NCBI GenBank assembly: GCA_046545575.1
Contig: JBKGZM010000042.1
Span: 1 to 16,702, forward strand
DNA: 16,702 nt
Origin: JAGXOF01 sp046545575
Lineage (GTDB): Bacteria > Chloroflexota > Dehalococcoidia > SZUA-161 > SpSt-899
Reading direction: 5' to 3'
The notes beneath the pieces were generated by a model. That model had not been told where the DNA came from and ran no database searches. It saw only the letters and a program-made list of their open reading frames with translations. A program made the translations under genes and the position numbers. This document shows positions 6,706 through 13,509 of the stretch, piece after piece. Every line of letters begins with the position of its first letter. Within the stretch, counting starts at the first letter, position 1.

Positions 6706-6737
6706 AGGGCAACATAAAGCTTTGATAATCAGGGGCT
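6706..6737. repeat. Copy B of the AGGGCAACA...GATAATCAGG repeat
   Basis: Matches 4174-4206 at most positions, in the same orientation. It lies about 40 bases downstream of the DUF4258-pair genes, where a cassette recombination site would be expected, but it does not have attC form. Confidence 0.5.
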
Positions 6738-6777
6738 CCCGTTTTATTAATTCCCATTGACCGCCTGGTTACACTGT

Positions 6778-6993
6778 CTACTGATGTGCCACCGGGCGGA
6801 GTTCATAGATGCGCCCATATCGTGCTGCCGATTTCAAATCACCCTGGCGAAGAGCATCCCGCACATCGTCCAACCTGTAAGCATCGTTGATACTAAGATA
6901 CGGAGACCATCCGGTCTCATCTTCCATCAGTTCGACTTCTACCTCAGCCACATAGTGGCCTTCATGAATATATTTGGATTTTCGCCGCTTCAT
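6778..6993 (-). CDS. Small partner protein of the DUF4258 gene, putative antitoxin
   Basis: The product is 71 residues: a basic start (MKRRKSKYIHEGHYVAEVEV), a Glu-rich strand, 'DETGWSPYLSINDAYRLDDV', and a helical end (VRDALRQGDLKSAARYGRIY). I recall no named family, but small proteins of this form accompany DUF4258 genes. It starts two bases after the DUF4258 stop with GGAGG at about nine bases, so the two are co-translated. Antitoxin is an inference from the paired small-gene layout. No DNA-binding motif is evident. Confidence 0.65.
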   Translation of the reverse strand: MKRRKSKYIHEGHYVAEVEVELMEDETGWSPYLSINDAYRLDDVRDALRQGDLKSAARYGRIYELRPVAHQ

Positions 6994-6995
6994 AA

Positions 6996-7316
6996 TTAGC
7001 GCCTCCGCAAAAAACTTTCATCCCATCTTTCCGGATCCGGCCTGTAGGCCGTAACCATGACAACAGGTTTATCATGTCCTTTCGGAATACCCCATACAAC
7101 ATGGATTGGATTCCCCGAACGAGCCTGCTGTAAAAGCAGAATACATCGACCCTTGGGATAATTCGGATACTCTTCTATAACTGCCCCGCTCCCTACTCCG
7201 TCAAGAACCTCTCGGACAGTCAATCTGTCTTCAGCCAATTCATCATACCCATGCTCTGATATCACCACATCCCCGGCGACAATAAGATATTGTATCTCCT
7301 TGAAAAGACTGCTCAA
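6996..7316 (-). CDS. DUF4258 family protein, putative toxin of a TA pair
   Basis: The product is 106 residues. DUF4258 features are visible: VVISEHGYDELAEDRLTVREVL (18-39), a GAVIEEYPNYPKGRCILLL segment, NPIHVVWGIP and VVMVTAYRPDPERW at the end. Members resemble the RelE/BrnT-like fold and are often paired with a small downstream gene, suggesting toxin activity; direct proof is sparse. The start is TTG at 7316, with GGAG seven bases upstream; no in-frame ATG fits the conserved N-terminus. The gene begins about 36 bases after the recombination point of the attC-like site at 7352-7410, so it would be the next cassette after the TIR gene. Confidence 0.7.
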   Translation of the reverse strand: MSSLFKEIQYLIVAGDVVISEHGYDELAEDRLTVREVLDGVGSGAVIEEYPNYPKGRCILLLQQARSGNPIHVVWGIPKGHDKPVVMVTAYRPDPERWDESFLRRR

Positions 7317-7351
7317 GCTATTTCTCCAATCTAATCATAGCACAAGATTTT

Positions 7352-7410
7352 GCATAACGCTGCGCATCAGCCGCGCGGTTTTTGCGTCGGCTGAATTAGC
7401 ATTGTTAAAT
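7352..7410 (-). other. attC-like integron recombination site of the TIR cassette
   Basis: Read on the minus strand it starts with the inverse core ATTTAAC (RYYYAAC, 7410-7404) and ends with GTTATGC (7358-7352, close to GTTRRRY). The total is 59 bp, the classical short attC length. Between them the arms CAGCCGACGC and GCGCGGCTG pair around an A-rich loop with one unpaired A, the extrahelical base typical of attC. The outer arms pair only partly (AAC/GTT and TGC/GCA). It begins 7 bases after the TIR stop codon, the usual place for attC. It closely resembles aadA-type attC sites in layout. Confidence 0.8.
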
Positions 7411-8239
7411 TTCGCCTCTAATTACCAAGATTCACAGTGAATTGAGGTGCACGCCCATTAACACCAAAGATTAATGTAGATGGTATGGTTTTACACCAAA
7501 TGTAGTAGCTTTCTGTTGGTGTAGCTTGGTTACCCGCACTCATTACCCACATTTTTCCATCGGGTGACGTTCCTTCTCCGCAGTTAACCAGCATACCTGA
7601 ATTTGTGGGCACATCTCTTGGGCCAATCATAATGTTCGGATCAACATTTTGTTTTTCAGACATAGGGATCGCTGCTAGAAAAGGCGCCCAAACACCTGCT
7701 CTCGGCCTAACTTCTATCGCAATCGGCTTTGAACCAGCTTGGTTTTTATGTATTTGAATGTAAAAGGGCTGAATTTGTAGCCTTTGTACTTGATGAAGTC
7801 TTCCCTCTGCAGCGGCGACTATCCGCTCTTTCCAATCCGGATCAGTGATACTGACGTATAATCTTGTTCGGATGCCTGTTGGGATCAGATTTTGATCTGC
7901 CGGACCAAGAAATAATGCGATGACTGGATAGTTTTGTCCACGGGCGCTTAGAGCACGATCCAAGGCATAAGCATATTCTTCCTTACACCGCTCACTGGAT
8001 AGGCTATTGTTTGTTGCTACCAATAACCATGCATCGCTTTGGTCTGGAGAGATAATAAAGCCTTCTATTTGTTCCCAAAGTCTTCGGCCAGCGGAAATAT
8101 TCCAGCGATCCAATTTAACTTCTACTCCCGCTTGTTCTAACTCCTGAGCGACGAAATCAACATCACCATGCTGATTATCATCCCAAGCGTAGGTAATCCA
8201 TATTTTTGCCATTGTTTGGAATCCCCTTCGGAAATTTAA
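7358..8239 (-). mobile_element. Putative 882-bp integron gene cassette carrying the TIR gene
   Basis: The left boundary on the minus strand is G/TTAAAT (8240-8234) and the right boundary is G/TTATGC (7358-7352). The left core GTTAAAT is the exact complement of the inverse core ATTTAAC in the attC of the same cassette. That is the known rule for integron cassettes, because both core halves meet in the circular form. The cassette holds one gene, with 27 bases before its ATG and 7 after its stop before attC. No integrase gene is in the window. Confidence 0.7.
7418..8212 (-). CDS. TIR-domain protein with a novel C-terminal domain
   Basis: The product is 264 residues. Residues 2-135 form a TIR domain: KIWITYAWDDN (first strand and loop), 'DFVAQELEQAGVEVKLDRWN', an IEGFI helix, SDAWLLVATNNSLSSERC (59-76) and EEYAYALDRAL. 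Glu79 is three residues after Cys76, the place of the catalytic glutamate in the WCxxE motif of NAD-cleaving TIR enzymes. Residues about 140-264 are beta-rich (EVRPRAGVWAPFLAAIP, MLVNCGEGTSPDGKMWVMS, 'YYIWC', IFGVNGRAP) and match no family I know; this may be the sensor or ligand part. There is no signal peptide or TM segment. I chose ATG at 8212 because AAGGGGA lies nine bases upstream and the TIR strand follows at once. It sits inside a cassette. An NADase role in phage defence is inferred. Confidence 0.8.
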   Translation of the reverse strand: MAKIWITYAWDDNQHGDVDFVAQELEQAGVEVKLDRWNISAGRRLWEQIEGFIISPDQSDAWLLVATNNSLSSERCKEEYAYALDRALSARGQNYPVIALFLGPADQNLIPTGIRTRLYVSITDPDWKERIVAAAEGRLHQVQRLQIQPFYIQIHKNQAGSKPIAIEVRPRAGVWAPFLAAIPMSEKQNVDPNIMIGPRDVPTNSGMLVNCGEGTSPDGKMWVMSAGNQATPTESYYIWCKTIPSTLIFGVNGRAPQFTVNLGN

Positions 8240-8356
8240 CAACAATTATACAGTCTGTATAAAACGGCAAACGCAAACCGTCTTTCGCTGTATAAGAAAT
8301 TCCCCCAACTTCGGAGATGGCAACAGCATACTACTCTATCCCAATGATGTCAAGCT
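8238..8356 (-). repeat. Copy 2 of the promoter-bearing direct repeat, upstream of the TIR cassette
   Basis: The 61 bases 8238-8298 are identical to 5931-5991, and the remainder is a diverged match. The palindrome TTATACAGTCTGTATAA is at 8246-8262. On the minus strand the repeat ends in GTT exactly at the proposed cassette join (GTTAAAT). It thus occupies the place of an attI site plus cassette promoter, although its sequence is not one I recognise as a known attI. Confidence 0.8.
8325..8353 (-). promoter_or_regulatory. Promoter of the TIR cassette
   Basis: On the minus strand a perfect TTGACA (8353-8348) and TATGCT (8330-8325) are 17 bases apart. The transcript would start near 8318 and have a leader of about 105 bases that includes the 17-bp palindrome and CTGTATAA/TTATACAG arms able to form a stem. 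The palindrome is a candidate operator for a dimeric repressor. The position mimics the common cassette promoter of integrons. Confidence 0.7.
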
Positions 8357-8382
8357 CATTGGAAGCAGCCCCCTGAGAGCCC

Positions 8383-8412
8383 TTGACATCCGTTGACCTG
8401 ACACAGTATCTT
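8383..8412 (+). promoter_or_regulatory. Promoter of the yjbQ-family gene
   Basis: TTGACA at 8383-8388 and TATCTT at 8407-8412 are separated by 18 bases. The leader to the ATG at 8464 is about 45 bases and contains GGAGGTG. It is divergent from the TIR cassette promoter 30 bases away. Confidence 0.65.
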
Positions 8413-8463
8413 GGAACCACTGCCTGCAGCAGCACGAAAATATTGTTTAACGGAGGTGAAAGT

Positions 8464-8883
8464 ATGAAAAGCTATCGGAAGGAGCTGTGGTTCAATGTCA
8501 AGGAGAGGCGTGAGTTCATCAACATCACTCCGCAGGTCGAGGAGGCCCTCCGGGAGAGCGGGATAAGAGAGGGACTGGCGCTGGTGAATGCCATGCACAT
8601 CACCGCCTCGGTGTTCATAAATGACGACGAGCCAGGCCTCCTTCAGGACTACGAAGACTGGCTGGAATGGCTGGCCCCGCACGAGCCCATCGATCGTTAT
8701 CGCCACAACCGGACAGGCGAGGACAACGGCGATGCCCACCACAAACGGCAGATCATGGGGCGAGAGGTTGTGGTGGCGGTGACTGACGGGAAGCTGGACT
8801 TCGGCCCGTGGGAGCAAATCTTCTACGGCGAATTCGACGGACGCCGCCGCAAACGCGTGCTGGTGAAGATAATCGGGGAATAG
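8464..8883 (+). CDS. yjbQ: YjbQ/UPF0047 family protein
   Basis: The product is 139 residues, the normal family length. The signature block RHNRTGEDNGDAHHKRQIMG (80-99) with His81, Glu86, Asp87 and His92, the NAMHITASVFINDDEPGLLQD segment (42-62), and 'GKLDFGPWEQIFYGEFDGRRRKRVLV' at the end fix the assignment. Family members form trimers with a metal site, and some can replace thiamine-phosphate synthase weakly; the true role is unclear. The ATG at 8464 has GGAGGTG six bases upstream, and a promoter lies at 8383. It is followed 60 bases later by hyuA, which has its own promoter. It appears to mark the return to the stable chromosome right of the island. Confidence 0.9.
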   Translation: MKSYRKELWFNVKERREFINITPQVEEALRESGIREGLALVNAMHITASVFINDDEPGLLQDYEDWLEWLAPHEPIDRYRHNRTGEDNGDAHHKRQIMGREVVVAVTDGKLDFGPWEQIFYGEFDGRRRKRVLVKIIGE

Positions 8884-8899
8884 AAAGCGAAAGGTTGAT

Positions 8900-8929
8900 T
8901 TGACACCCACAACGCGCACACCGTAGAAT
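8900..8929 (+). promoter_or_regulatory. Promoter of hyuAB
   Basis: TTGACA (8900-8905) and TAGAAT (8924-8929) are 18 bases apart. Transcription from it would begin near 8936, only about eight bases before the hyuA ATG, so most of the GGAG site at 8935-8938 would just be included or lost. If real, the mRNA is nearly leaderless. Confidence 0.55.
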
Positions 8930-8943
8930 CGTTTGGAGACAGC

Positions 8944-11025
8944 ATGGCAACTGACTTCCGCATAGGAGTGGATGTAGGCGGGACCTTCACCGACCTGGTG
9001 GCCTTCGATGAGGCAACGGGGAAAACATACCTCGTAAAGACCTCCTCCACTCCCCACGACCCCAGCGAGGGAGCGGCAAACGCCGTCAGGGAGCTTCTCG
9101 CACACCATCCCGGGACGCCCAGAATGATCGTCCACGCCTCGACGGTGGGGACCAACCTCTTCCTGGGCCAGCTCGGACTCGAGATTCCCAAAGGAGCGCT
9201 CATCACCACGTCGGGGTTTCGGGACGTCCTGGAGATAGGCAGACAGAAAAGACCCGACCTGTACAATCCGTTCTTCCAGAGACCCAAACCTCTGATTCAA
9301 CGGGATTCCCGGTTCGGAATCGAGGAACGGATTAACGCTGAAGGGAAGGTCCTGAAATCTATCGATGAAAGGCAGGTAAGAGACCTCGCCAGGCGATTGA
9401 AAGAGAAAGGGATTCAAAGCGTGGCCGTAACATTCCTTCATTCGTACATCAATCCCGAGCACGAAAAAGAGGTTGCAGATATCTTGAGGGAGGAATTGCC
9501 GGACGCCGTAATCGTCACTTCCCATGAAGTCGATCCATCCTACCGCGAATACGAGCGCACAAGCACGACGGTGGTGAACAGCCTCATGGTGCCGGTCGTC
9601 TCGCGCTACCTAGGAAACCTCGAGCAAAGGCTGCAAGAGCTCAAGGTCAACTCACCGCTGTACATAATGCAGTCCAACGGAGGGCTCGCCACGACGGAGG
9701 TGGCTTCCAGGCTCCCGGCCGCCACCATCGAGTCGGGGCCAGCAACGGGCGTAACGGCAGCGGCCCACTGGGGCCGGTTGCTGGGGATGGAGAATGTCCT
9801 GAGCTTCGACATGGGAGGAACCACCGCCAAGGCGGGACTCGTCGCCGGCGGTACCCCAAAGATGGTAAGCGAGTGTGAAGTTGGCGGACTGGTGCACAGC
9901 GGCCGCAGCGTCAAAGGCAGCGGCTATCCGGTGAGGTATCCGTTTATCGACCTCGCGGAGGTCAGCGGCGGCGGAGGCACTATCGCCTGGATCGATGAAG
10001 CTGGCGCTCTGATGGTAGGGCCTACCAGCGCCGGTGCCGACCCCGGACCTGCTTGCTACGGCAAGAGCGGTAAGGAACCGACAATCACCGACGCGAACCT
10101 TTTGCTAGGCCGACTCAGTCCTGAAGGGCTCTCCGGCGGTGCCGTGCCGGTCTACCCGGAGCTTGCCGCCAAAGCGGTGAAGGAGAGAATCGCGGACCCG
10201 CTGGGCATTTCCCCGGTCGAGGCTGCTTCGGGCATTATAGAGCTGGTCAATCAGCACATGACCCGCGCCCTGAGGCTGGTATCCGTGGAGCGGGGCCACG
10301 ATCCGAGAGAGTTCACCATGCTGGCCTTCGGAGGTTCCGGTCCGATGCACGCACCTTTCCTCGCCGAGGGACTCGGAATTCCGGGGATTTTCATCCCGCC
10401 CGCTCCGGGCGTCTTCTCGGCACTGGGACTCCTCCTCGCTGACTTCCGCCACGACTTCGCCAGGAGCATTATGCAGGAGGCATCGAAGGTCGATGTGAAG
10501 TCGCTGGAGAAAACATTTACGGATATGAAGAATGAAGCAACCGGCATCCTTCAGCGGGAAGGATTCGAAGCCGACCGGATCGTACTGGAAGGAAACCTTG
10601 ATTTGCGCTACCTGGGGCAGTCCTACGAACTCCGTGTCCCGGCGACAGGTGGCCTTGAGCAGGCAAAGGAACTCTTCCATCAACGCCATGAGGAAGTCTA
10701 CGGCTACTCCTCGAGGAATGAACCGGTGGAAATCGTCAATGCACATCTCGCTGCCCAGGGCTTGAGTCCCAAACCTGAGTTCGAGGAAGCCGCGCCCGGG
10801 AATGAGACCCCGCCGCAGGAAGCCCTTGTCAGTCAAAGGGATGTCTACTTTCCTCAAACCGGATGGACAAAGACCCCGGTTTACAGCCGCAGCCTTCTTC
10901 TCATGAATAACCGGATCAAAGGTCCGGCCATCATCGAGCAGTACGATGCGACGACTGTCATCCCTCCCGGGTGGCTGGCGACCGTCGACCGTTTCGGCAA
11001 CCTTTGCCTTGGAGGAGGCTCCTGA
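8944..11025 (+). CDS. hyuA: Hydantoinase/oxoprolinase subunit A (HyuA family)
   Basis: The product is 693 residues, full length. Residues 5-185 are the Hydant_A_N domain with the ATP-binding DVGGTFTDL (10-18). Residues about 205-500 are the Hydantoinase_A domain with the second phosphate-binding motif FDMGGTTAKAGL (288-299) and GPTSAGADPGPACYG (359-373). The remainder is the C-terminal domain. The family phosphorylates its substrate with ATP. With subunit B it opens cyclic amides (N-methylhydantoin, 5-oxoproline) or, in relatives, carboxylates ketones; the substrate cannot be read from sequence. GGAG precedes the ATG. Subunit B follows with no gap. Confidence 0.93.
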   Translation: MATDFRIGVDVGGTFTDLVAFDEATGKTYLVKTSSTPHDPSEGAANAVRELLAHHPGTPRMIVHASTVGTNLFLGQLGLEIPKGALITTSGFRDVLEIGRQKRPDLYNPFFQRPKPLIQRDSRFGIEERINAEGKVLKSIDERQVRDLARRLKEKGIQSVAVTFLHSYINPEHEKEVADILREELPDAVIVTSHEVDPSYREYERTSTTVVNSLMVPVVSRYLGNLEQRLQELKVNSPLYIMQSNGGLATTEVASRLPAATIESGPATGVTAAAHWGRLLGMENVLSFDMGGTTAKAGLVAGGTPKMVSECEVGGLVHSGRSVKGSGYPVRYPFIDLAEVSGGGGTIAWIDEAGALMVGPTSAGADPGPACYGKSGKEPTITDANLLLGRLSPEGLSGGAVPVYPELAAKAVKERIADPLGISPVEAASGIIELVNQHMTRALRLVSVERGHDPREFTMLAFGGSGPMHAPFLAEGLGIPGIFIPPAPGVFSALGLLLADFRHDFARSIMQEASKVDVKSLEKTFTDMKNEATGILQREGFEADRIVLEGNLDLRYLGQSYELRVPATGGLEQAKELFHQRHEEVYGYSSRNEPVEIVNAHLAAQGLSPKPEFEEAAPGNETPPQEALVSQRDVYFPQTGWTKTPVYSRSLLLMNNRIKGPAIIEQYDATTVIPPGWLATVDRFGNLCLGGGS

Positions 11026-12618
11026 ATGAGCATCGATCCCATCACGATAGAGGTAGTCCGCAACGCTCTGATCTATACCGCAGAGGAAGCGGGCATCGCC
11101 CTCAGGAACTCTTCCTATTCGCACAATATCAAGGAGCGGATGGACCACTCATGCGCGCTCCTCGACCCTCAGGGAAATCTTTTGGCTCAGGCCGAGCATA
11201 TTCCCGTCCATCTGGGGTCGCTGCCCTGGGGAGTTAAGAACGTGATTCGTTACATGGCGGAAAAGGGAGAGGAATGGGAAGAGGGGGACATCGTCATAGT
11301 AAACGACCCCTACATCGCTGGAACTCACCTGAACGATGTGATGATCGTAAAGCCAGTGTTCCTCAACGCGCAGCTTGTCGGGTTCAGTGCGAACAAAGCC
11401 CATCACGTGGACGTCGGGGGAGATGTCCCCGGCAGCATCTCCAGTACGGCCACATCGCTCTTCCAGGAAGGAGCCGTCGTACAGCCCACAAATCTTTTGA
11501 AACAGGGGAGCATGGATGAAGAGGTTCTGAACGATTTCCTCTCCCAGGTCAGAAACCCGGACATCACCCGCGGGGACCTGAGGGCCCAGATAGCGGCAGC
11601 GAACCTCGGGGAGAGGAGATTCCTCGAACTGGGCCAGAAACACGGCGCGGACGTGATATTCGCCATTTTCCGGAACATCATTTCCTACGGCGAAAGGCGA
11701 ATGACCAGGCAATTGCAATCGATTCCCGAGGGGACCTACCAGGCCGAGGATTGCCTGGAGGATGTGGCAGGGCCCGACCGGCTAACCTGGATTCGCGTTA
11801 CCCTGAAGAGACAGAATGATGTTCTTCTGGTCGACTACTCGGACACCGATGACCAGATTCAGGTGCCGTTCAATGCTGTCCTGGGGGTAACCCTTTCCGC
11901 AACCTACTTTGCCGTCAAGTCCATCATCGACCCTGACGGCCCGATGAACGAGGGTATTCTCACCCCGATAAAGGTATCCGCGCCAGAAGGAAGCCTTCTC
12001 AACCCGCGGAGTCCAGCGCCTGTTTCGGGAGGGAATTTGGAGACTTCACAGAGGATCGCCGACGTGGTCCTGAAGGCCCTTGCCCGGGCAGTTCCGGGAA
12101 GAGTCCCTGCCGCCTCTCAGGGGACCATGAACAATCTCAATGTGGGGGGCTTCGATTCGCAGAGGAAGAAGGAATGGACTTTCGTTGAGACCATTGGCGG
12201 CGGCTCGGGTGCTAGGCAGGGTTCCGACGGAGTCGACGGCATTCACGTAAACATGACCAATACCATGAACACGCCTGTCGAGGCCATCGAGCAGTATTAC
12301 CCCGTTCTCTTCCAGCAGTATGAACTCCGGCCCGGGACGGGCGGTCGTGGCAAGTGGCATGGGGGAGATGGGATCATCAGGGCCTGGAAGTTACTGGGTC
12401 CCTCCGCCGAGGTGACAGTCATCGGGGACAGGCACAAGGTCCCACCCTGGGGACTTGAAGGGGGCGAGCCAGGGGAAGTTGGCCGCTACTGGGTCAGGAA
12501 AGCCGACGGGACGGAGTACCAGATCAGGAGCAAGATGACCCTGAGACTCAGCGAAGGGGACACGCTGTTCATGGGGACGCCGGGTGGGGCGGGGTACGGA
12601 TTGGCTGATGGCTCATAG
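11026..12618 (+). CDS. hyuB: Hydantoinase/oxoprolinase subunit B (HyuB family)
   Basis: The product is 530 residues, full length for Hydantoinase_B. Typical blocks: ITIEVVRNALIYTAEEAGIA (5-24), the ERMDHSCALLDPQGNLLAQAEHIPVHLGSL region, VNDPYIAGTHLNDV (92-105), KAHHVDVGG (124-132), and late 'GGRGKWHGGDGIIRAW' and 'FMGTPGGAGYG'. It is the metal-dependent partner that completes amide hydrolysis in the ATP-dependent hydantoinase/5-oxoprolinase complex. The ATG follows the hyuA TGA directly. GGAGGAGG sits at the end of hyuA, so translation is coupled. No transporter or carbamoylase gene is adjacent, so the pathway is open. Confidence 0.93.
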   Translation: MSIDPITIEVVRNALIYTAEEAGIALRNSSYSHNIKERMDHSCALLDPQGNLLAQAEHIPVHLGSLPWGVKNVIRYMAEKGEEWEEGDIVIVNDPYIAGTHLNDVMIVKPVFLNAQLVGFSANKAHHVDVGGDVPGSISSTATSLFQEGAVVQPTNLLKQGSMDEEVLNDFLSQVRNPDITRGDLRAQIAAANLGERRFLELGQKHGADVIFAIFRNIISYGERRMTRQLQSIPEGTYQAEDCLEDVAGPDRLTWIRVTLKRQNDVLLVDYSDTDDQIQVPFNAVLGVTLSATYFAVKSIIDPDGPMNEGILTPIKVSAPEGSLLNPRSPAPVSGGNLETSQRIADVVLKALARAVPGRVPAASQGTMNNLNVGGFDSQRKKEWTFVETIGGGSGARQGSDGVDGIHVNMTNTMNTPVEAIEQYYPVLFQQYELRPGTGGRGKWHGGDGIIRAWKLLGPSAEVTVIGDRHKVPPWGLEGGEPGEVGRYWVRKADGTEYQIRSKMTLRLSEGDTLFMGTPGGAGYGLADGS

Positions 12619-12643
12619 CTGATAGCACCTGACCAGCGTTCCC

Positions 12644-12770
12644 GTCATTCCGGACTCCGATTCGGAATCCAGGTGTAGCCGCACCCTCAAGGGTGCGATT
12701 GGCGCAGGCTAAAGCCTGCGGCTACAGATGATGAGTGAGATTCTTCGTCCGCCTGAGGCGGACGAAGAAT
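12644..12770. repeat. Composite palindromic spacer after hyuB
   Basis: Three structured units lie in a row. A GTCATTCCGGA...TCGGAATCC unit is at 12644-12672. A cloverleaf-like unit at 12675-12725 has outer arms GTAGCCGCA/TGCGGCTAC and inner hairpins GCACCCT/AGGGTGC and GCAGGCT/AGCCTGC. A perfect 14-bp hairpin is at 12740-12770 (arms 12740-12753 and 12757-12770, loop TGA). They separate the convergent hyuB and NYN genes and could end transcription from either side, though no clean T-run follows. Confidence 0.7.
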
Positions 12771-12826
12771 GACAATAGTGAGGCGATTGCACAATCCACT
12801 GCCAGAAGTCAATCACGCGGTGGGCA

Positions 12827-13414
12827 TCACGCATTCGAAGTATTCTCCTCTTTACTCTTCCCCTTGGGTTTTCTCCGCCTGGTACTTCGGCGTTTGCCTG
12901 CCCACAAACCCTTGAAGAAGCTGCGATCCAGCAAATACTGGTTATCCGCTACGTTCAGGAGGTCCTTGGAGACTCCCTTCTCGAAGTAAGCTACCTCAAC
13001 GTGCTTACCCATGTTTTTTACCGCCTGAAGGGCGTAAGCGAAATCGGAGTCGCCGCTCACAAGGATGGCGACATCGTAGAAGTCATTCCAGGCAAAATAC
13101 AGCAGGTCCGTCGCCAGCATAACATCCAGTCCCTTCTCAACCGGGACTCCCTGGGACACTTTTGTGCCACCCAACCGGATCTCCAGATACGGCGTTCTGC
13201 GCAGAATGTCAAGGAATTCCTGTTGCTCCTTGTGGCCCTCCGGCCATTGATCCGGGTCCTGTAAGATGTTGTAGTAGTAGGTTCTGAACAAACTCCTGGA
13301 GCCACATAACTTATTTATAAAATCGGTGAACCTGAGGTCGTGGCGTCCAAAACCGCTCTGCAGAGCATGATACAGATTACTTCCGTCTATGAATATCGCG
13401 ACTCTCTCTTCCAT
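12827..13414 (-). CDS. NYN-domain (PIN-like) ribonuclease, LabA/DUF88 type
   Basis: The product is 195 residues. The NYN acidic site is complete: 'VAIFIDGSNLY' with Asp10, EKGLDVMLATDLL with Asp97 and Asp103, and VAILVSGDSDFAYAL with Asp122 and Asp124. The family has a PIN/FLAP-nuclease-like fold and is linked to RNA cleavage. The tail from about 170 is very basic (KRRSTRRRKPKGKSK), fit for binding RNA. The ATG at 13414 has AGGGGG close upstream. It is divergent from the helicase gene with a promoter for each in 143 bases. Confidence 0.88.
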   Translation of the reverse strand: MEERVAIFIDGSNLYHALQSGFGRHDLRFTDFINKLCGSRSLFRTYYYNILQDPDQWPEGHKEQQEFLDILRRTPYLEIRLGGTKVSQGVPVEKGLDVMLATDLLYFAWNDFYDVAILVSGDSDFAYALQAVKNMGKHVEVAYFEKGVSKDLLNVADNQYLLDRSFFKGLWAGKRRSTRRRKPKGKSKEENTSNA

Positions 13415-13455
13415 GGGTCCCCCTTTTTGTTATTTCAAGTTATCTTATGAACCCG

Positions 13456-13485
13456 ATTATACAACCGATAAATACCAATGACCAA
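13456..13485 (-). promoter_or_regulatory. Promoter of the NYN gene
   Basis: Minus-strand TATAAT (13461-13456) lies 18 bases after a weak TTGGTC (13485-13480). The leader to the ATG at 13414 is about 35 bases with AGGGGG. Confidence 0.5.
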
Positions 13486-13509
13486 ATTCCAAGCTTCGTC
13501 AGGTAAATT

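Noticed and set aside
8234..8262. dif/XerCD-like site at the repeat end (TATAA-TTGTTG-TTAAAT)
   Set aside because: Only a few bases match. The right arm lacks the TTATGTTAAAT form, and the cassette boundary explains TTAAAT better.
5931..8356. attL/attR of an integrative element
   Set aside because: No integrase gene, excision gene or tRNA is present. The repeats contain promoters, and the integron explanation fits the TIR boundary better, though this is not excluded.
8356..11148. Long minus-strand frames (about 389 and 347 codons) opposite yjbQ and hyuA
   Set aside because: They are shadows of strongly recognised plus-strand genes in codon-biased DNA.
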